A stretch of 14,943 nt of DNA, taken from the NCBI GenBank assembly GCA_910578655.1, contig CAJTQE010000044.1:1-14943 (forward strand). Reading direction: 5' to 3'. Numbering within the stretch: the stretch's first letter is position 1; the number at the start of each line of letters is the position of its first letter. The notes under the pieces are model-generated. The model saw nothing but the letters and a program-made list of their open reading frames with translations, did no database searches and was not told where the DNA came from. Made by a program: the position numbers and the translations under genes. The DNA comes from an uncultured Christensenella sp. (GTDB lineage: Bacteria; Bacillota; Clostridia; Christensenellales; Borkfalkiaceae). Positions 12,197 to 14,943 of the stretch are shown here, one piece after another.

Positions 12197-13533
12197 AAGC
12201 GATATTCAACATCGGATATACAACAGCAACGCCGCCGGCGAGCTACACCGGCGAACGGCGCGCAGATTATATAGCCGAGAGAAATTTTTATAATCTTACG
12301 GCAGATTATAACTATTTCACGTATACCTTGAACGGGCAAAAGGTTTCAAAAAACGCTAATGCAGAGCATTACTTTACCCGTGAAGGTACAAATACCGGGC
12401 TTTTCAATATGGACGGCGCCATCGACGAAGAGAAGAAGAACGAAATTAAAGCTCGCCTGAAAGACACAAAAAGCACTATTTGGCACGGGTTCATTTCCTT
12501 TGATGACGAAACTTCCCGCGGGTTCACCAACCAGGAGAACTGCGTTAAGTTTATGCGTCAGACTTTCGGCAGTTTCCTTGAAAGAGCCGGTTTCAAAAAA
12601 TCGAATATCGAGCTGTATTGTTCTTTGCACGAAGACACGGATCACAGGCATATTCATTTTGCGTTCTTTGAGAAGGAGCCTTTGCGCCTTGATAAAGACG
12701 GTAATCTCGGTTTTACCCGTAGGGGTAAAATTTCGCCGGTGGCTATCGATAATTACCTTGTATCTGCGAATATGCACTTGTCAGAGCACGGCGCAGAGTA
12801 CTACACGGCGCGTGATAAGGCTATTACGGCGATGAATCGTCTTCGTGAGACAAGAGCTCGTACAGGGTTCATTGACAGCAGAGCAAGCACTGCATCGCTT
12901 ATGATTAACGTTGAGTTAAACAGGCTGATTACAAAGCTTCCCGAAACCGGACGTTTACAGTATAACGCCCAGAGTATGGAGAAGCTTCGCCCTGATATAG
13001 ATAAAATCGCCGAATTGCTTATTCGTTCCGATGCTCGAGCTTTTGAAGCTCACGGCCAGATGCTGAAAGAGCTTGTCCGCGTTGAAAACGAGGTTAAGCA
13101 GCTTTCATCTGAAGGAAGGCTCGGTTACGTCAACGGCAAGAGGATGACGGCGGCGGATATTGCTGCAGCGATGGACGACGGCCCGATGCGCAACAAGTCA
13201 ATTCCGTTGAGCCTTATCGATTTGAACAACGTTGACTATTTTGAGCGCTTACGTAACGATTACAAGGCGCGAATCGGCAATGTAGTGCTGAATATGTGCA
13301 AAGACATACGGCACGCTGAGAAGCACGAAAACCGCCGTATAATGCGTGTAAATGACCTGCACCGGAAAATAAGAGCAAAGCGGCATAGGAAGTATCGCAA
13401 AAACCTGCTGCGTGAGACACAGCGCGCTATAGGCGCTATGTGCAATCTGGAACGTGCTAACTTCCTGAAAACAGTTCAACAGCACGAAAGAGATATTGCA
13501 TACGAAAATTCGCAAGGCTCGGTTGCCGGATGA
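12193..13533 (+). CDS. MobL-type (MOBP-like) relaxase
   Basis: 446 residues. The N-terminus has ERRADYIAERNFYN, where Tyr26 is the candidate nucleophile. It is followed by LFNMDGAIDEEKKNEIKARL and STIWHGFISFDDETS, a layout I know from MobL relaxases of Bacillota. The metal-binding motif is HEDTDHRHIHFAF: H146, D148, H153 and H155 fit the HxDxxxxHxH pattern of MOBP enzymes. The C-terminal half (about 200-446) is helical and very basic, without a helicase or primase motif. The enzyme nicks one strand at oriT and stays on its 5' end during transfer. No type IV secretion or coupling-protein gene is in the window, so whether the element is self-transmissible cannot be told. A good ribosome binding site (AAAGGAG) lies about 10 bases before the ATG. 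Confidence 0.88.
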   Translation: MKAIFNIGYTTATPPASYTGERRADYIAERNFYNLTADYNYFTYTLNGQKVSKNANAEHYFTREGTNTGLFNMDGAIDEEKKNEIKARLKDTKSTIWHGFISFDDETSRGFTNQENCVKFMRQTFGSFLERAGFKKSNIELYCSLHEDTDHRHIHFAFFEKEPLRLDKDGNLGFTRRGKISPVAIDNYLVSANMHLSEHGAEYYTARDKAITAMNRLRETRARTGFIDSRASTASLMINVELNRLITKLPETGRLQYNAQSMEKLRPDIDKIAELLIRSDARAFEAHGQMLKELVRVENEVKQLSSEGRLGYVNGKRMTAADIAAAMDDGPMRNKSIPLSLIDLNNVDYFERLRNDYKARIGNVVLNMCKDIRHAEKHENRRIMRVNDLHRKIRAKRHRKYRKNLLRETQRAIGAMCNLERANFLKTVQQHERDIAYENSQGSVAG

Positions 13534-13540
13534 GGTAAGA

Positions 13541-13963
13541 ATGAAAAAAGCAATTAAACTGGTTTTAATTATTTTACCGATGCTTGCGGTGGTTTTTACT
13601 TTAGCTGCCGGGATACTTGTCTTTTCTCTGGCTGTCATAAGCTGCAACAAGGATGACTATTTCGAAGGCGAGGTAATAAAGAAAGATTTTTTAGAAGAGC
13701 ATTACGAGCAAAGACCGGTTATCACGCTCATTTATAACGGTACGGTTGCCGTGCCGGTGACAACAATCTGGACTTATCATTATCCTAAACGGTGGCGGCT
13801 AACGGTTCAACGGACTAAGGATGAGGGAAACCACGAAAAGCAAATATACGTTACAGAAGAATGCTATGATGCGGTTAACGTTGGGGACTGGTTCATATAT
13901 GATAAATCATTTTGTTCTTTTACGGAGCCGTGCGAGAAAAGTAAAGAAGGAGAAAAGCAATGA
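13541..13963 (+). CDS. membrane-anchored or lipoprotein-like small protein
   Basis: 140 residues from the ATG at 13541 (GAGGTAAG upstream); a TTG at 13496 inside the relaxase is rejected. Residues 7-34 are a continuous hydrophobic segment after KKAIK, so an N-terminal anchor with the rest outside is likely. VISC at 32-35 fits a lipobox, but the hydrophobic run is long for a lipoprotein signal, so a plain transmembrane helix is equally possible. The remainder is beta-rich (EGEVIKKDFLEEHYEQRPVI ... YDAVNVGDWFIYD), recalling small extracellular domains in which a conserved Tyr-Asp precedes a GDW/GDY turn. Function is unknown; a surface role in mating or exclusion is possible from position only. 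Its stop overlaps the next start as ATGA. Confidence 0.6.
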   Translation: MKKAIKLVLIILPMLAVVFTLAAGILVFSLAVISCNKDDYFEGEVIKKDFLEEHYEQRPVITLIYNGTVAVPVTTIWTYHYPKRWRLTVQRTKDEGNHEKQIYVTEECYDAVNVGDWFIYDKSFCSFTEPCEKSKEGEKQ

Positions 13964-14397
13964 AAAATACTGAACAAAGACCGAAAGAATATTATTTTGC
14001 AATATATTCCTGCAAAGTGGAAAATGTTGTTACACGAATATTTGAAAACGACATCGATATTCAAAAAGTAGAATTTCACGGTTTTATCAGAATGATAACC
14101 CGTAAAGAATTGAGCAATGACCTTGTAGAAAAAATAGAGGGCAGGGCAATAGATTATGCTTATGAAGTATCGAATTGTGCTAGCGCTTGTTGTGCAATAA
14201 AAATTATTACATATCCGCACTTAAATTATGATTTTCGTTCTTCAGATGAGTGTTTGTTTAAACAACCCTGTTCTTGCGGTACAAGCGTACTGCTTAACCG
14301 TATAAAAAGTAACTATAATTATTTCCGTGACAAAGTAGGCCGCGAAAATTATCGTACTGCATCCGAAATAGATTTAGATGAAGAGGAAGAAGGATGA
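13960..14397 (+). CDS. unknown cysteine-containing small protein
   Basis: 145 residues; the start overlaps the previous stop by ATGA and a GGAG lies 8 bases before it. It opens with a beta-rich part (YYFAIYSCKVENVVTRIFEN, HGFIRMITRKEL). The middle has clustered cysteines (C77, C81-C82 in NCASACCAI, and later CLFKQPCSCG), followed by an acidic tail (EIDLDEEEEG). The Cys spacing does not match a zinc-finger type I know. No membrane segment. No family recognised. It is in the coupled string downstream of the relaxase. Confidence 0.6.
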   Translation: MKNTEQRPKEYYFAIYSCKVENVVTRIFENDIDIQKVEFHGFIRMITRKELSNDLVEKIEGRAIDYAYEVSNCASACCAIKIITYPHLNYDFRSSDECLFKQPCSCGTSVLLNRIKSNYNYFRDKVGRENYRTASEIDLDEEEEG

Positions 14398-14720
14398 AAG
14401 AATTATTAAGCAAATTTGAATGTGATTTGGCTACTATTGAAAGCCCAGATAGCTGTTATGCTTTGTTTAGGTACACAATAGAGATCTGCGCAAAGGCACA
14501 GCTTGAAAACGAGTTACTTCGTAACAGCGGAACTATTTCTGGCGAACAGTATGTCGAAAATTTAGAACGTATTGAGAAAGCAAAAGAGCGCGCTATAAAG
14601 ACTCATGGTGAATGGACTATAAAGATGTTTGAGCAGAGCAAAACGCAGCATACGCCGCGAACATTCGTCAGCAGCGTCTATTCCGATATCTTCGGAATTG
14701 AATTAAAGGGGGAAGTATGA
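14394..14720 (+). CDS. unknown small helical protein
   Basis: 108 residues, beginning on an ATGA overlap with the previous gene and ending on another with the next. The GAAGAAGGATGA context supplies the ribosome binding site within the previous coding end. The sequence is strongly helical (LSKFECDLATIESPDS, AQLENELLRNSG, EQYVENLERIEKAKERAIKT) with a probable short coiled coil at about 50-75. No family, signal or membrane segment is recognised. The tight overlaps suggest it is produced together with its neighbours. Confidence 0.6.
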   Translation: MKELLSKFECDLATIESPDSCYALFRYTIEICAKAQLENELLRNSGTISGEQYVENLERIEKAKERAIKTHGEWTIKMFEQSKTQHTPRTFVSSVYSDIFGIELKGEV

Positions 14721-14943
14721 AAAAAGTAACAAAGGAAATGGCGGACAACTTTGCACGTGCAATTTTTGGCAATAATGCGAAATTCGATTACGTTGAGTAT
14801 TACGAGGGAAGCAACCACGTAATAGACTTCGGTATCGGATACGTGCAGCTCAATATATATAAGCAATACGGTGAGGATGCGCCGTTTGCGCCGAAAGGAG
14901 TAATTAATCCTTTCGGATACATTAATGTCGGATTAATAACAGT
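14717..14943 (+). CDS. 5' part of a paralog of the 506-973 protein (partial)
   Basis: Begins ATGA on the previous stop, with AAAGGGGGAAG just upstream as ribosome binding site, and stays open for 75 codons to the window edge. The product starts MKKVTKEMADNFARAIFG, matching MKKVTKKLAKEIATKFFG of the protein at 506 in 10 of the first 18 residues. Both then have an aspartate/tyrosine-rich stretch, a VQLN(V/I) strand, and a Gly/Pro loop followed by a hydrophobic strand (INPFGYINVGLIT here, PCGQVLVNRVVT there). The two genes are at opposite ends of the window, each in a string of small genes of unknown function. Confidence 0.7.
   Translation, partial: MKKVTKEMADNFARAIFGNNAKFDYVEYYEGSNHVIDFGIGYVQLNIYKQYGEDAPFAPKGVINPFGYINVGLIT

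Noticed and set aside
13496..13540. Earlier TTG start for the membrane-anchored protein
   Set aside because: It lies in the relaxase coding end without a ribosome binding site and would put 15 polar residues ahead of a normal N-terminal hydrophobic segment.

Overview
The window reads as the backbone of a mobilizable or conjugative plasmid (or plasmid-like mobile element) from a low-to-moderate G+C bacterium, most likely an anaerobic Bacillota (Clostridia or Negativicutes type). This rests on strong AGGAG-type ribosome binding sites, a RepA_N-type winged-helix protein, a MobL-type relaxase and a giant ArdC-containing polyvalent protein. It is inference: no chromosomal marker, rRNA or tRNA is present. 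All genes I accept lie on the + strand.

Layout. (1) 1-1569: the 3' end of a gene whose product ends in an NrS-1-polymerase-like helix-bundle domain, two small proteins of unknown function, and a 210-bp stretch without a convincing gene. (2) 1570-4143, maintenance block: a small unknown protein coupled to ParA by an ATGA overlap, a ribbon-helix-helix ParB-like protein with an extra C-terminal domain, SSB, and a short RepA_N-like winged-helix protein. (3) 4142-4555, origin candidate: seven 17-bp iterons starting on the rep stop codon, an AT-rich stretch, a CG run and a short hairpin. (4) 4556-10840: a 56-aa protein and then a 2034-aa polyvalent protein. The giant carries a BECR/MuF-C-like domain, ArdC-N, a zinc metallopeptidase, several large-polyvalent-protein domains, a MutS-domain-I-like segment and a C-terminal PrimPol of the NrS-1 type. 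(5) 10841-11707: about 870 bp of non-coding DNA with a G-rich tract, palindromes, direct repeats and a chain of at least seven hairpins; I take this as the oriT candidate. (6) 11708-14943: an RHH relaxosome accessory protein, a MobL-type relaxase, then a run of ATGA-overlapping small genes ending, cut by the window edge, in a paralog of the small protein near the window start.

One signal ties the regions together: a 23-bp dyad, TGTCCGTAC-N5-GTACGTACA. Full or degenerate copies lie near 991, 1327, 2911 (inside the ParB-like gene), 3288, 3749, 10972 and 11169, with extra half-sites at 10959-11068. I read it as the operator/centromere set of one plasmid regulator, best candidate the RHH ParB-like protein. 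It would link partition, SSB, replication and mobilization in a single circuit.

In outline: the winged-helix protein and iterons would start replication, SSB and the PrimPol would handle single strands, ParA and the RHH protein would segregate the element, and the MobL relaxase with its RHH partner would nick in the hairpin region. The giant protein combines anti-restriction and priming functions that would be useful to DNA entering a new host.
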